A DNA stretch of 33,865 nt from Candidatus Accumulibacter adjunctus (GCA_000585015.1 JFAX01000007.1:137495-171359), one strand, 5' to 3'; shown: positions 6,840 through 16,180, counted from the first letter of the stretch. Program-made: numbers and translations. The notes: generated by a model not told the origin, from the sequence alone.

Positions 6840-8045
6840 TCAGTCGAGCAAGGCCGAGAAAGGCATGAAGCAGACGGCGTCGCCACGCCGGATCACCTGC
6901 TGCGGCGGGTTGTCGATCAGGCCATCGCCCCAAGCCGCCGCGGTCAGGACGCCCGAACCCTGGTTGCCGAAGAGCTCGACCGTGCCGCCGGCATGGCTGC
7001 GGACGCGCAGGAACTCGCGCCGCGCATCCGGGCCTGGCCAGTCGAAATCGGCGCGCAAGCGGTAGCTCGCCGGGGCCACCTCGCGCACCCCCTGCATCCG
7101 CAGAAGCAGCGGCCGCAGCAGCATCAGGAAGGTGACGAGGCACGATACCGGGTTGCCGGGCAGCCCGACGAAGGGGACCTCGCGGCCGTTCGTCGCCAGA
7201 TGGCCGAAAGCCAGCGGCTTGCCCGGCTTGATCGCGATCTTCCACATTTCGAGCCGGCCAGCGCCCTCGACCGCTGCCCGGACATGATCCTCCTCGCCGA
7301 CCGAGACGCCACCGGACGAGAGCACCAGGTCGTTCTTTGCGGCCGCGGCCCGCAGCGCGGCCTGCGTCGCCGGCAGGCTGTCGGCGACGTCGCCGGCGTC
7401 GTCGACGATACAGCCGAGCCGTTCGAGCAGGGCCGTGAGGAGGAAGCGGTTGGCGTTGTAGATCGCCCCCGGCGGCAGCGTCTCGCCCGGCATGCGCAGC
7501 TCGTCGCCGGTGCTCAGCAGCGCCACCCGCAGGCGCCTGAAAACCGGCAACGAGGCGATGCCGACCGACGCCGCGAGCGCCGTGTCCTGTGGCCGCAGGC
7601 GCTGGCCGCAGGCGAGAATCTCGCTGCCGGCGGCGATGTCGCTGCCCGCCCGACGGATGTGCTCGCCTGGTTGCGGCAGGTGGTTGATCCGCACCTGTGC
7701 CGCAGCGTGTTCGCACAGTTCCTGCATCACGACCGCGTCCGCGCCGGGCGGCAGCGGCGCGCCGGTGAAGATGCGCGCCGCACTTCCCGGTTGCAGCCGG
7801 CTGCCGACGCTGCCGGCCGGAATGCGCTGCGTCACCGGCAGGCAGATCCCCGGCCGCGGAACATCGGCAACGGCGACGGCGTAGCCATCCATCGCCGAAT
7901 TGTCGAGCGGCGGCGAATCGACCGTCGCCATCTGTGCCTGTGCGAGGACACGTCGATCGGCGTGTCGCGTCGCCAGCGACTCGACCTCGGCGACCGCCGG
8001 CGCCGCCGCGAGCAGGCGCTCAAGTGCTTCTTCAAAGGACAGCAT
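6840..8045 (-). CDS. moeA: Molybdopterin molybdenumtransferase MoeA
   Basis: MoeA inserts molybdate into adenylylated molybdopterin, the final step to the basic molybdenum cofactor. The protein is 401 residues, close to family length. The conserved blocks occur in order: SPPLDNSAMDGYAV near residues 44-57, then RIFTGAPLPPGADAVVMQE, LLSTGDEL, YNANRFLLTALL, SSGGVSVGEEDHV, and KPGKPLAFG followed by GLPGNPVSCLVTF. The C-terminal MoeA domain IV runs to the end. The start overlaps the end of mobB by 14 bases, indicating translational coupling. No frameshift or missing motif was seen. Confidence 0.96.
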   Translation of the reverse strand: MLSFEEALERLLAAAPAVAEVESLATRHADRRVLAQAQMATVDSPPLDNSAMDGYAVAVADVPRPGICLPVTQRIPAGSVGSRLQPGSAARIFTGAPLPPGADAVVMQELCEHAAAQVRINHLPQPGEHIRRAGSDIAAGSEILACGQRLRPQDTALAASVGIASLPVFRRLRVALLSTGDELRMPGETLPPGAIYNANRFLLTALLERLGCIVDDAGDVADSLPATQAALRAAAAKNDLVLSSGGVSVGEEDHVRAAVEGAGRLEMWKIAIKPGKPLAFGHLATNGREVPFVGLPGNPVSCLVTFLMLLRPLLLRMQGVREVAPASYRLRADFDWPGPDARREFLRVRSHAGGTVELFGNQGSGVLTAAAWGDGLIDNPPQQVIRRGDAVCFMPFSALLD

Positions 8046-8559
8046 CGGCTTCCTCCGTGCGCTGAAGATGATCGAGGATGAAAGCGACGATCGCCGGCAC
8101 GTCGTTCAGGTCCAGCCAGCGGAGCCCCGCCGGCAGACCCGCCGGCGCCGCCTCGTCCGAGGCGACCGCGACGATCCGGCGCTGCTCCGGCCACAGCGGC
8201 GGCTTGCCATGCGCCGGCCGATGGACTTCGAGGCGGGCGATCGCCTCGTGCTTGAAACCCTCGACGAGGAGCAGGTCACAGGGCGAGAAACGGCTCGCGC
8301 ATTCGGCCAGCGTCGGCTCGGGCGCACCGCGCAGCTCGTGCATCAGCACCCAGCGCGACGCGTTGACGAGCAGCACTTCGCTGGCCCCAGCCTGGCGGTG
8401 ACGAAACGAGTCCTTGCCCGGGCGATCGACGTCGAAGTCGTGATGGGCGTGCTTGAGCACCGAGACGCGCAGGCCACGCTCGATCATCTGCGGCAGCATG
8501 CGCTCGATCAGCGTCGTCTTGCCTGCGCCGGAGTAGCCCGTGATGCCGAAGATCCTCAT
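8032..8559 (-). CDS. mobB: Molybdopterin-guanine dinucleotide biosynthesis adapter MobB
   Basis: MobB is a small P-loop GTP-binding protein that assists MobA in attaching GMP to the molybdenum cofactor. The 175-residue protein starts MRIFGITGYSGAGKTTLIER, with a Walker A loop at residues 8-15. It also contains LKHAHHDFDVDRPGKDSFRH, the characteristic MobB segment after strand 2, then LLLVEGFKHEAIARLEVHRP. The ATG shares an ATGA with the TGA of the upstream ATP-grasp gene, which fixes the start. It overlaps moeA by 14 bases. MobA itself is not in the window. The presence of MobB suggests that the cell makes the dinucleotide form used by DMSO-reductase-family enzymes. Confidence 0.95.
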   Translation of the reverse strand: MRIFGITGYSGAGKTTLIERMLPQMIERGLRVSVLKHAHHDFDVDRPGKDSFRHRQAGASEVLLVNASRWVLMHELRGAPEPTLAECASRFSPCDLLLVEGFKHEAIARLEVHRPAHGKPPLWPEQRRIVAVASDEAAPAGLPAGLRWLDLNDVPAIVAFILDHLQRTEEADAVL

Positions 8560-9893
8560 TCGCAGCTGAGGCAGCGACGCTGCCCGGGAACGGCGAGGAC
8601 CGCGGCGAAGCCGCCACCCGGAGTCCGGAAATTGGTCGTCTGGCCACGGTAGAGGCGCGCCGAAACCAGTTGCACCGCGCCGCGGTAGGCATAGTTGCGC
8701 AGGTCGAGCTTGAAATCCTGCTCGACACCGTCGATCAGCAGGCGGCGTTCGGAGGGGCTGACGACCGCCTGCGCGACATGGCCGCCACGCGCGACCTCGG
8801 CGAACACCCGCCGCGTCAGCTTGTCGCCGCGATAGGCGGCCTTGCTGCCAAAACCGGCGGCCGGCTTGAAGAACCACTGCCGGCGGCTGGCCCAGAAAGT
8901 CTCGGCGTTCTCTGGCGTGACCTCCTCGGTACGTGGAATGCTGCTCGCGAGCAGCTCGCGGTCGCCCTGCTCCACGCCGATCGCCCGCAGCCATTCCTGG
9001 TCACCGAGTGCCAGCAGATTGCGTTTGTCGGCGAACAGCGCATGCGTCCGCGGGTGCGGCGTGAGGACGACGGCGTCGGCGAGATAGGCCTGCCGCAGGC
9101 TGGCGTTGCGTGGTGCGGCGAGCGCGAAATCGGTCAACCGGTTGTACACCAGGTCGATGGCCTCACCGCGGCAATGCAGCCGCTCGCCATCGTACGACAG
9201 CTCGGCGGGATCGGCGATCAGCGCCGCGATGCCATTGTCGGCAAAGAGCCGGCGAAAGAGCTCGAACTCCGGCGCCAGGTATTGCCCGGCCGGCGCCTCG
9301 TCGACGATGGCGACACGTGCCAGCGGACGCGTCGCCGCCACTTCCGGCCGCGCCAGCCGCCACTCGTTGCGGAACATCTCGAGAACGAGACGCTCGACCG
9401 GCGGCGGTTGCGGCATGATCTGCGCCACCGCCGCACAGCACGCCCGTTGCGCCCGCAGGAGACCGGCGTTGAGCAGCGCTCCGCCGGCATTCGAGTTGAT
9501 CTCGATGAGTTGCGGCCCCTGCGGACCGAGATGGAAGTCGTAGCCGAGGAAGACACCCGCGGCTGCCGGCGCGTGCTGCGCCACCGCCGGCGCGTAGGCC
9601 AGCACCCGCTGCTGGTAGGCCGGCAGCGCGACCACCCGTTCGATGGCGGCGATCGTCCGCGCCATCCGCTCGAGATGCAGTGCGCCGACGAAGACCATGC
9701 TGTCGGCAAACAGGTGCGGGCGGCTCGCCAGCCAGTCACTCGCTCCGGCGTCACGCGCACAGGCCGCGAGTTCCCGCCGCAGCGACTGGTGATCGACCGA
9801 GATGCAGGCGCAACCACGATTCAGCAGCTCCGCCGCGGCACGGCAGTCGGCCGGCAGGAGTCCCTGCAGCGATGGTGGCAGTTGCGCGTTCAT
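8556..9893 (-). CDS. ATP-grasp-like protein of unknown function within the molybdenum-cofactor operon
   Basis: The product is a 445-residue cytoplasmic protein that I cannot assign to a named enzyme. The C-terminal part shows ATP-grasp-like features: WFFKPAAGFGSKAAYRG around residues 340-355 (candidate ATP-binding Lys343 and glycine-rich loop), a hinge-like VAQAVV, DFKLDLRNYAYRG (Asp397), and TTNFRTPGGGFA near residue 420. A second metal-site-like motif, PQLIEINSNAGG, lies unusually early (residues 128-138). That order resembles circularly permuted ATP-grasp enzymes such as the glutathionylspermidine synthase group. The protein ends in a Cys pair (CLSCE). The gene shares ATGA overlaps with the helicase gene upstream and mobB downstream, so the three are translationally coupled. 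A ligase or amide-forming reaction is plausible; the substrate is unknown. Confidence 0.72.
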   Translation of the reverse strand: MNAQLPPSLQGLLPADCRAAAELLNRGCACISVDHQSLRRELAACARDAGASDWLASRPHLFADSMVFVGALHLERMARTIAAIERVVALPAYQQRVLAYAPAVAQHAPAAAGVFLGYDFHLGPQGPQLIEINSNAGGALLNAGLLRAQRACCAAVAQIMPQPPPVERLVLEMFRNEWRLARPEVAATRPLARVAIVDEAPAGQYLAPEFELFRRLFADNGIAALIADPAELSYDGERLHCRGEAIDLVYNRLTDFALAAPRNASLRQAYLADAVVLTPHPRTHALFADKRNLLALGDQEWLRAIGVEQGDRELLASSIPRTEEVTPENAETFWASRRQWFFKPAAGFGSKAAYRGDKLTRRVFAEVARGGHVAQAVVSPSERRLLIDGVEQDFKLDLRNYAYRGAVQLVSARLYRGQTTNFRTPGGGFAAVLAVPGQRRCLSCE

Positions 9894-11836
9894 GCGCCGC
9901 TGGCACCGGCTGCCGGTGTGAAGAAGGCCACCGCGTCGGCCAGCTCGCGCGTCCGCCGCATCGGTGGCAGGCTGCGCCAGATCCGCTTGCCGTAGGTCTT
10001 GGCGATCAGGCGCGGATCGCAGATCATCAGCACGCCGCGGTCGCTCTCATCGCGAATCAGCCGGCCCGCCCCCTGCTTGACGTTGATGACCGTGCGCGGC
10101 AGCTGGTACTCGAGAAAGCCATTGCGGCCTTCGCTGCGCAGCCTCTCGAGTCGTGCCGACAGCACCGGGTCGTCGGGTGGGGCGAACGGCAGCTTGTCGA
10201 TGACCACCAGCGACAGCGCCTCGCCACGGACATCGACGCCTTCCCAGAAGCTCTGGCTGCCGATCAGGATGGCATTGCCGAGGCGGCGAAAGCGCTCGAG
10301 CAACTCGTTCTTGCCCAACTCGCCCTGCAGCAGCAGCGGCAGCTCGAGACCCTCGCGGGCGAGCCGGCCGGCGAGCAGTTCGTGCACCCGGCGCATCGCG
10401 CGCAGCGAGGTGCACAGGAAAAAGGCGCGGCCGCCGCTCTCGCGCAGCACCGGCCACGCGGCGCTGACGACCGCCTCGGCATGGTCGGGAGCGTTCGGTT
10501 CGGGCAGGTTGCGCGGCACGTAGAGCAGCGCCTGCCGCGGGTAATCGAAAGGACTCTCCCAACGCGCCGAAGACGCATCGACCAGGCCCATCTCCGCACA
10601 GTAGTGGCCGAAGTCGTTCTGCACGGCGAGCGTCGCGGAAGTGAAGATCCAGGCGCGCGGATGCCCGCTCATCTGCTTCTGCATGATGCCGGCGATCGCC
10701 AGCGGCGTGGCATTGAGCTGCAGCGCGTGCGTATAGGTCTCGGCCCACCGCACGAAGTCGTCGTTGCTGCCGGCCTGCCAGGCTTGCAGGCGTTGCAGCA
10801 GGCTGCCCGCACGCCGCCAGCAGTTGTCCAGCCCCTCGCTGCGCTGCGCCTGCGTCTCGAGCAGGGCGGCCAGCGCCTCGACGGCTGCGATCGTGGTCGC
10901 CAGGGCCTCGGCAAACCGCGGTCGGGCGGCAAGCTGCGGCAGCGCATGACGCGCTGGCTCGAGCGGCAGCGTGAGCCGCAGATCGCGCACGTCCTTCTCC
11001 AGCCGGGCGCACAGGCGCGGCAGGTCGAGGCAGTCACGCGCCGCCGCGAGCGCTTCGCTCTGCACGTCCCGGCCGAGTTCGAGGAGTTGCGCGGTCGATA
11101 CGCTGTCGCCGAAGAACAGGCTGGCGACCTCTGGCAACTGGTGCGCCTCGTCGAAGATCACCGTGTTGCACGCCGGCAGGAGTTCCGCCGTGCCCTCGTC
11201 GCGCAGCATCACGTCGGCGAAGAAGAGGTGATGGTTCACCACCACCAGGTCGGCGGCCAGCGCCTCACGGCGGGCAGCAAGGACGAAGCACTCCTTGTGC
11301 TGCGGACAGTCCTGGCCGAGGCAGTTGTCGCGCGTCGAGGTGACCATCGGCCACACCGTCGCGTTCTCGGGAACATCGACACACTCTGCCTTGTCGCCAC
11401 TGCGCGTCTGCTGGGCAAAGCGTGCGATGCGCTGCGCCCAGGCAGCATCCTCGCGCGTCAGGAAGCGGCCATCGGCGAGCGAGCGTGCGAGATGGTGGTG
11501 GCAGAGATAGTTGGCACGGCCCTTCAGCAGGGCAACCCGGACCGGCAGGCCGAGAGCCTTGCGGATGGTCGGAATGTCGCGCGCGAAAAGCTGGTCCTGC
11601 AGGTTTTTCGTCCCCGTGGACACGATCACCTTGCCTCCCGAGAGCAGCGCCGGAACGAGGTAGGCATAGGTCTTGCCGGTGCCGGTGCCGGCTTCGGCGA
11701 CGAGCACCGCGTTGGCCGCCATGGCGGCGGCAATGCGTTCTGCCAGTTCGAGCTGCTGCGACCGCGGACGATAACCGGGAACCGTCGCGGCGAGCGGCCC
11801 GGAGGCGGAAAAGACTTCAGCGAGCAAGGCGGTCAT
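9890..11836 (-). CDS. DinG/YoaA-family ATP-dependent DNA helicase (XPD-like, iron-sulfur)
   Basis: This is a superfamily 2 helicase of the XPD/DinG group, 648 residues, closer in length to YoaA than to DinG. Walker A is AEAGTGTGKT (Lys55) and the Walker B box is FDEAH (Asp229-His232). Four cysteines expected to hold a 4Fe-4S cluster are present: Cys112 (NYLC), Cys172, Cys177 and Cys183 (NCLGQDCPQHKEC). Later helicase motifs include FTSATL, FLCTSLRAMRRVHELL, GSQSFWEGVDVRGEAL and QGAGRLIRDESDRG. Relatives unwind 5'-3' and help process stalled forks or R-loops. It is the first gene of the minus-strand run and shares an ATGA with the ATP-grasp gene. The 233-base gap upstream (11837-12069) shows no gene; a possible -10 (TAGCAT, 11861-11866 minus) lacks a good -35. 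Confidence 0.95.
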   Translation of the reverse strand: MTALLAEVFSASGPLAATVPGYRPRSQQLELAERIAAAMAANAVLVAEAGTGTGKTYAYLVPALLSGGKVIVSTGTKNLQDQLFARDIPTIRKALGLPVRVALLKGRANYLCHHHLARSLADGRFLTREDAAWAQRIARFAQQTRSGDKAECVDVPENATVWPMVTSTRDNCLGQDCPQHKECFVLAARREALAADLVVVNHHLFFADVMLRDEGTAELLPACNTVIFDEAHQLPEVASLFFGDSVSTAQLLELGRDVQSEALAAARDCLDLPRLCARLEKDVRDLRLTLPLEPARHALPQLAARPRFAEALATTIAAVEALAALLETQAQRSEGLDNCWRRAGSLLQRLQAWQAGSNDDFVRWAETYTHALQLNATPLAIAGIMQKQMSGHPRAWIFTSATLAVQNDFGHYCAEMGLVDASSARWESPFDYPRQALLYVPRNLPEPNAPDHAEAVVSAAWPVLRESGGRAFFLCTSLRAMRRVHELLAGRLAREGLELPLLLQGELGKNELLERFRRLGNAILIGSQSFWEGVDVRGEALSLVVIDKLPFAPPDDPVLSARLERLRSEGRNGFLEYQLPRTVINVKQGAGRLIRDESDRGVLMICDPRLIAKTYGKRIWRSLPPMRRTRELADAVAFFTPAAGASGA

Positions 11837-12069
11837 TGACGGTCCGTCGGAGCAGCGAGCATGCTACCAGAAGCCGGCTCGGACAGCCGCAAAATGAGGG
11901 TTCGTGCGCAGGACCGCAGCCCCCGCGCAGCGGCAACGGGCCGCTGGCAGCCGGCTCCGCCAAGGAGACCGAGGCGGCAGATGATCGATTTCCCTGTCGG
12001 GCAAGGACTGCCCCGGCCGCATGGCGCGGCAGCGCCAGGGCATCGACTCAGGACCCGGGGAAGCGAGAT

Positions 12070-12864
12070 CTACTGCGTGCCGCTCTTCTGCAACAGCTCG
12101 CGCAGGAAGCGCACGGGAATGGCGAAGCTGATCCCGGATGGCTTGCTGAGAACCGATTCCTTGTTTTCCTTGACGAAGACCATGTTGATGACGCCAAGCA
12201 CCTCGCCGCGGCTGACCTCGAACAGCGGGCCGCCGCTGTTGCCCGGGTAGGCCGTCGCGTCGAGCTGATAGATGTCGAAACTGCCTTCCCTGATCTGCTG
12301 CACGACACGGGCGTTCAGTTCGCGGGCATTGGCCCCCGGCAGGACGATCGGCGTGATCGCCGAAATGATGCCGCGATGCGTGACCGGCGACAGCCCCAGC
12401 GCGCCGCCGATCGGAAAGCCGGTGAAGGCGATCGCCTGGCCTTCGCGCACCGGCTCCGCTTCGTGCAGGGTGAGCGTCGGCAGCAACGGGCCATCGATGC
12501 GCAGCAGCGCGAGATCGTGCCCCTTGTCCACCGCGACGACCCTGGCCGGCCGCTGCTGTGCCTTGCCGGCGGCCGGCCGGACGAGGATGACCAGCTTCTC
12601 GCCGGCCGCCTCGTCGATCGCTGCCGCGATCACGTGCGCATTGGTCGCCACCGTGCGGCCGTCGCCGACGACGAAGCCCGTTCCGCGCATGACGAACTGC
12701 GGGCTGCGGGTCACCTGCTGCGTCCCGACGACGACCACCGATGGCTTGATCCGCTCGATGACCTCGGGCAGTTCGGCTGCCACCGTCCCTGCCAAGCCCA
12801 GCAGGCCACAGACAACGGCAACGGCGGCCAGCAGGTGGCGCAAGGCCGAAGGCACGGCCTGCAT
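12070..12864 (-). CDS. Trypsin-like periplasmic serine protease (S1C/DegP-like, no PDZ domain)
   Basis: The product is a 264-residue secreted protease. Residues 1-30 form a signal peptide (HLLAAVAVVCGLLGLAGTVAA). The chymotrypsin-fold triad is visible: His77 in TNAHVI, Asp117 in KGHDLALLRID, Ser210 in AYPGNSGGPLF. Unlike DegP/DegQ there is no PDZ domain after the protease core, so substrate recognition must differ. The start is one base after the TAG of the lytic transglycosylase gene (GGGGAG about 6 bases before the ATG), so it is the last gene of the exopolysaccharide-locus run. A role in trimming envelope or secreted proteins of that locus is inferred from position. An alternative is a general periplasmic quality-control protease. 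Confidence 0.9.
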   Translation of the reverse strand: MQAVPSALRHLLAAVAVVCGLLGLAGTVAAELPEVIERIKPSVVVVGTQQVTRSPQFVMRGTGFVVGDGRTVATNAHVIAAAIDEAAGEKLVILVRPAAGKAQQRPARVVAVDKGHDLALLRIDGPLLPTLTLHEAEPVREGQAIAFTGFPIGGALGLSPVTHRGIISAITPIVLPGANARELNARVVQQIREGSFDIYQLDATAYPGNSGGPLFEVSRGEVLGVINMVFVKENKESVLSKPSGISFAIPVRFLRELLQKSGTQ

Positions 12865-12865
12865 C

Positions 12866-13789
12866 CTACACTCCCCGGATCGAACGGATGCGCGGCAACT
12901 CCGGCGACGGCGTGGTCACCTTGGCGTCGTAGGGATGATCGTCGCGCTTGAAGATGCTGATGATCCGCTTGACGTAACCCTGCGTCTCGGCATAGGGCGG
13001 CACGCCGCGGTAGCGATTGACCGCGCCCTCGCCGGCGTTGTAGGCGGCGGCAACCAGACTGACGTCGCCCTCGAAATAGGCCAGCAGCCAGCGCAGATAC
13101 GCCAGCCCGCCGCGCAGGTTCTGCTCCGGATCGAACGGCTGGCGGACGTTGAACCGTGCCGCGGTATCGGGAATCAGCTGCATCAAGCCCTGCGCGTTCT
13201 TGTTCGACAGTGCTGCCGGATTGAAATTGGACTCGGTGCGGATCACCGCCAGAGCCAGCCGCGGACTGACGCCATACTCCGGCGCCAGCTGGTTGACCAG
13301 GCCGACGACCTTCTTCTGCATTTCGGTGATCGGCACGAGGACATCCTTGCCGTCGTCGAGGAAGGCGAAGCCGCGCATGCAGTCGGGGACGGTCGCCGCC
13401 GGTTCGCCGACGAAGCGCTGCATCCTCTGCGACTGCTCGTGTCCCTGCCTCGCCGCCAGGGCAAAGAAGTACGCCGCCCGGGAATCGTCGCGCTCGATGC
13501 CGCGACCATTGGCGTACATCCAGCCGAGGTTGAACTGCGCTTCGGCATCACCCATCCGGGCGCCCTCGCAATAGAGCTTGACCGCGCGCGCGTAATCGCG
13601 CGGCACGCCCTCGCCGTGCTCGTGCGCCAGAGCCTCCTTGCGCAGCGCCAGCCGGCGCTCGGCCTCGGACTCCTTGGCCGCGACGCCGGCGGCAGCGGCA
13701 AGGGATGGCGCGGCAAGACCCAGCAGGCCGCAGAATAGGATTGCACCCCGGCGCATCAGGGCGGAACAGCCAAGACAGGAAGCTTTCAT
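12866..13789 (-). CDS. Sel1-repeat lytic transglycosylase (SLT domain)
   Basis: This periplasmic enzyme cleaves peptidoglycan glycan strands. The ATG at 13789 was chosen over upstream codons because GGAG lies 7 bases before it and it forms a TGATG with the stop of the epimerase gene. The 307-residue protein has a signal peptide (RRGAILFCGLLGLAAPSLAA) and two Sel1-like repeats around residues 54-118 (YCEGARMGDAEAQFNLGWMY, then YFFALAARQG). The SLT domain follows: Glu186 in VIRTESNFNPAALS is the catalytic acid, with GLMQLIPDTAARF and AAYNAGEGAVNRYRGVPPY after it. It may open the wall for assembly of polysaccharide export or secretion machinery. A Cys near the N-terminus (Cys20) does not make a clear lipobox. 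Confidence 0.93.
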   Translation of the reverse strand: MKASCLGCSALMRRGAILFCGLLGLAAPSLAAAAGVAAKESEAERRLALRKEALAHEHGEGVPRDYARAVKLYCEGARMGDAEAQFNLGWMYANGRGIERDDSRAAYFFALAARQGHEQSQRMQRFVGEPAATVPDCMRGFAFLDDGKDVLVPITEMQKKVVGLVNQLAPEYGVSPRLALAVIRTESNFNPAALSNKNAQGLMQLIPDTAARFNVRQPFDPEQNLRGGLAYLRWLLAYFEGDVSLVAAAYNAGEGAVNRYRGVPPYAETQGYVKRIISIFKRDDHPYDAKVTTPSPELPRIRSIRGV

Positions 13790-14850
13790 CAACGAACTCC
13801 AGCGGCCACGCCGAAACGTGACACGTACCACGGCATCGCCGCCCGAACCCCCTCCTCGATCCGGTGGCTTGGAAAATAGCCAAGCAGACGCCTGGCCTTG
13901 GAAATGTCGGCGCGCGAGTGGCGCACGTCGCCTGGTCGGTAATCGCCATGCACCGGTCGCAAGTCGCGCACGTCGGGACAGAAGTCGAGCAAGGCATCCC
14001 GCAGGACGTCGAACAGCCGGTTCAACGAAGTACGGTCGTCGACGGCGACGTTGTATACCTGATTCACTGCCGCCGCATCGTCGCTCGTCGCCGCCAGCAG
14101 GTTGGCCTGCACTGCATTGTCGACGAAGCAGAAGTCACGACTGGTCTCGCCGTCGCCGTTGATCGTCACGACATCGCCGAGCAGCATCGCGCGCGTCCAG
14201 CGCGGGATGACGGCGGCGTAGGCCCCCTCGGGATCCTGCCGTGCACCGAAGACGTTGAAGTAGCGCAGGCCGATCGACGGCAGACCGTAACAGCGAGCGA
14301 AGACTTCGGCGTACAACTCGTTGACCAGCTTGCTGACGGCGTACGGCGAGAGCGGCCGGCCAATCTGCTCCTCGACCTTGGGCAGCGCCGGATGGTCGCC
14401 GTAGGTCGAACTCGACGCCGCATAGACGAAACGCCGCACGCCGGCATCGCGGGCGGCGACGAGCATGTTCAGGAAGCCGTCGACATTGCTGGCATTGGTC
14501 GCCAACGGATCGGCCAGCGAGCGCGGCACCGAACCGAGGGCCGCCTGGTGGAGGACGATCTCCACCCCGTGGCAGGCTTCGCGGCAGGCGTCGAGGTCGC
14601 GGATGTCGGCCTCGATGAAGCGATGCCGGTGCCACGCGTCGACGCCAACCAGTGACTGCACTTCGTCCAGGTTGCGCCGGTGGCCGGTCGCGAAGTTGTC
14701 CATCCCGACGACCGTCTGGCCCATGCGGAGCAGGTTCTCGACGAGATGCGAGCCGATGAAGCCGGCACTTCCCGTCACCAGCCAGCGCGCCGGGCGCTGC
14801 CGCAACCGCTCGGCGAGCGACGACAGCACCGGCACCGCAGTGAAACTCAC
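13789..14850 (-). CDS. NAD-dependent UDP-sugar 4-epimerase (WbpP/TviC-like SDR)
   Basis: This extended short-chain dehydrogenase/reductase probably interconverts UDP-GlcNAc and UDP-GalNAc or their uronic acids. The GTG at 14850 overlaps the dehydrogenase TGA as GTGA and gives 353 residues, typical for WbpP/TviC. The NAD-binding loop is [10 protein letters not shown] (Gly27, Gly30, Gly33). [11 protein letters not shown] and the catalytic SSSTYGD plus Tyr170-x-x-x-Lys174 (YAVSK) follow. [21 protein letters not shown] and [14 protein letters not shown] are the usual substrate-site blocks. It lies directly after the matching UDP-sugar dehydrogenase, so together they would supply an activated hexosaminuronic acid such as UDP-GalNAcA for the polysaccharide. 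The exact sugar cannot be read from sequence. Confidence 0.92.
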   Translation of the reverse strand: MSFTAVPVLSSLAERLRQRPARWLVTGSAGFIGSHLVENLLRMGQTVVGMDNFATGHRRNLDEVQSLVGVDAWHRHRFIEADIRDLDACREACHGVEIVLHQAALGSVPRSLADPLATNASNVDGFLNMLVAARDAGVRRFVYAASSSTYGDHPALPKVEEQIGRPLSPYAVSKLVNELYAEVFARCYGLPSIGLRYFNVFGARQDPEGAYAAVIPRWTRAMLLGDVVTINGDGETSRDFCFVDNAVQANLLAATSDDAAAVNQVYNVAVDDRTSLNRLFDVLRDALLDFCPDVRDLRPVHGDYRPGDVRHSRADISKARRLLGYFPSHRIEEGVRAAMPWYVSRFGVAAGVR

Positions 14851-16127
14851 AGACGCCACACGCTCACCCCGTGCGCCACCAGTTGCGCTTCGTTGAACAT
14901 GCTCTTGACGTCGGTCAGCACGCCGCCGGGCTGCAGCTTGCCGACGAAATCGGTCAGCGGGCGCTCCCTGAACTGGCGGTGGGCAACCGCAGCGACAATC
15001 GCCGCTGCCGCCGGCAGCTCGTCCCACGGCGCCAGCTCGACGCCATACTCGTGCCGTGCCTCGGCGGCATCGGCCACCGGTTCGTGCACGATCACGCGCG
15101 CACCGTAGGACTCGAGTTCGCGGATGACGTCGATGACGCGCGAGTTGCGCAGGTCGGGACAGTCCTCCTTGAAGGTCAGGCCAAGGACGATGACCGGTGC
15201 CCCCTTGACCTGCCAGCCATTGCGAATCAACTGCTTGACCGTCTGCTCGGCGATGAACTTGCCCATGCCGTCGTTGATCCGCCGCCCGGCGTTGATCACC
15301 TGCGGGTGATAGCCGAGCATCTCCGCCTTGTGCGTCAGGTAATAGGGGTCGACGCCGATGCAGTGACCACCGACGAGACCCGGCCGGAAGGGCAGGAAGT
15401 TCCACTTGCTGCCCGCCGCCTCGAGGACCTCGACGGTGTCGATGCCGACACGATCGAAGATGATCGCCAGCTCGTTCATCAGGGCGATGTTGAGGTCGCG
15501 CTGCGTGTTCTCGATGACCTTGGCAGCCTCGGCAACCTTGATGCTCGACGCCGGAAACACGCCGGCCGTGATGACGCTGGCGTACATCTGGCGAACGCGC
15601 TCGAGGGTTTCCGGGGTGTCGCCGGAGACCACCTTGACGATCTTCGTCAGCGTCCGCTCCTTGTCGCCCGGATTGATCCGTTCGGGCGAGTAACCGACGA
15701 AGAAGTCCTCCTTCCATTTCATCCCGGAACACTTCTCGATGATCGGGATGCACACTTCCTCGGTCGCGCCCGGATAGACCGTCGACTCGAAGACGATGGT
15801 CGCGCCACGCTTGAGGTTCCTCCCGACCGCCTCCGAAGAGCCGATCAGCGGACCGAAGTCCGGTTGATGCGCCGGGTCGACCGGCGTCGGCACGGCAACG
15901 ATGACGAAATCCGCCGCCGCCAGAGCCGTCGGATCGTTGCCGACTTCGAGGTGGATGGCCGCTGCGAGATCGGCACTGCTCACCTCACCGGTCGGGTCGA
16001 CGTGGCGGCGATAGTGTGCCACCTTGCTCGCCGACAGATCGTAACCGATGGTCCGCATCTTCTTGCCAAACTCGACGGCAAGAGGCAAACCGACGTAACC
16101 GAGACCCACCACAGCAACAATAGTCAT
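14847..16127 (-). CDS. UDP-sugar 6-dehydrogenase (WbpO/TviB-like)
   Basis: This NAD-dependent enzyme oxidises C6 of a UDP-sugar to a uronic acid. The ATG at 16127 follows GGAG by 5 bases and gives 426 residues; a GTG two codons earlier is also open. The Rossmann motif [12 protein letters not shown] begins the protein. [13 protein letters not shown], then [20 protein letters not shown] (Lys204) and [15 protein letters not shown] with the catalytic Cys256 follow. The wording matches the UDP-HexNAc branch (TviB, WbpO) more than plain UDP-glucose dehydrogenase (Ugd), which is an inference. It stands next to a TviC/WbpP-type epimerase, the pairing known from Vi antigen and O-antigen clusters. It is 53 bases downstream of prsT. 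Confidence 0.92.
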   Translation of the reverse strand: MTIVAVVGLGYVGLPLAVEFGKKMRTIGYDLSASKVAHYRRHVDPTGEVSSADLAAAIHLEVGNDPTALAAADFVIVAVPTPVDPAHQPDFGPLIGSSEAVGRNLKRGATIVFESTVYPGATEEVCIPIIEKCSGMKWKEDFFVGYSPERINPGDKERTLTKIVKVVSGDTPETLERVRQMYASVITAGVFPASSIKVAEAAKVIENTQRDLNIALMNELAIIFDRVGIDTVEVLEAAGSKWNFLPFRPGLVGGHCIGVDPYYLTHKAEMLGYHPQVINAGRRINDGMGKFIAEQTVKQLIRNGWQVKGAPVIVLGLTFKEDCPDLRNSRVIDVIRELESYGARVIVHEPVADAAEARHEYGVELAPWDELPAAAAIVAAVAHRQFRERPLTDFVGKLQPGGVLTDVKSMFNEAQLVAHGVSVWRL

Positions 16128-16180
16128 GAACACTCCATTCAGTTGGTTTTCCGCACTGACTCCAGCAAGCCTCCGCTTGA

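Noticed and set aside
9680-11839. Open frame of 719 codons on the plus strand
   Set aside because: It is antisense to the ATP-grasp and helicase genes, whose motifs are complete; the frame is rich in Arg, Ala and Gln as expected for an antisense shadow.
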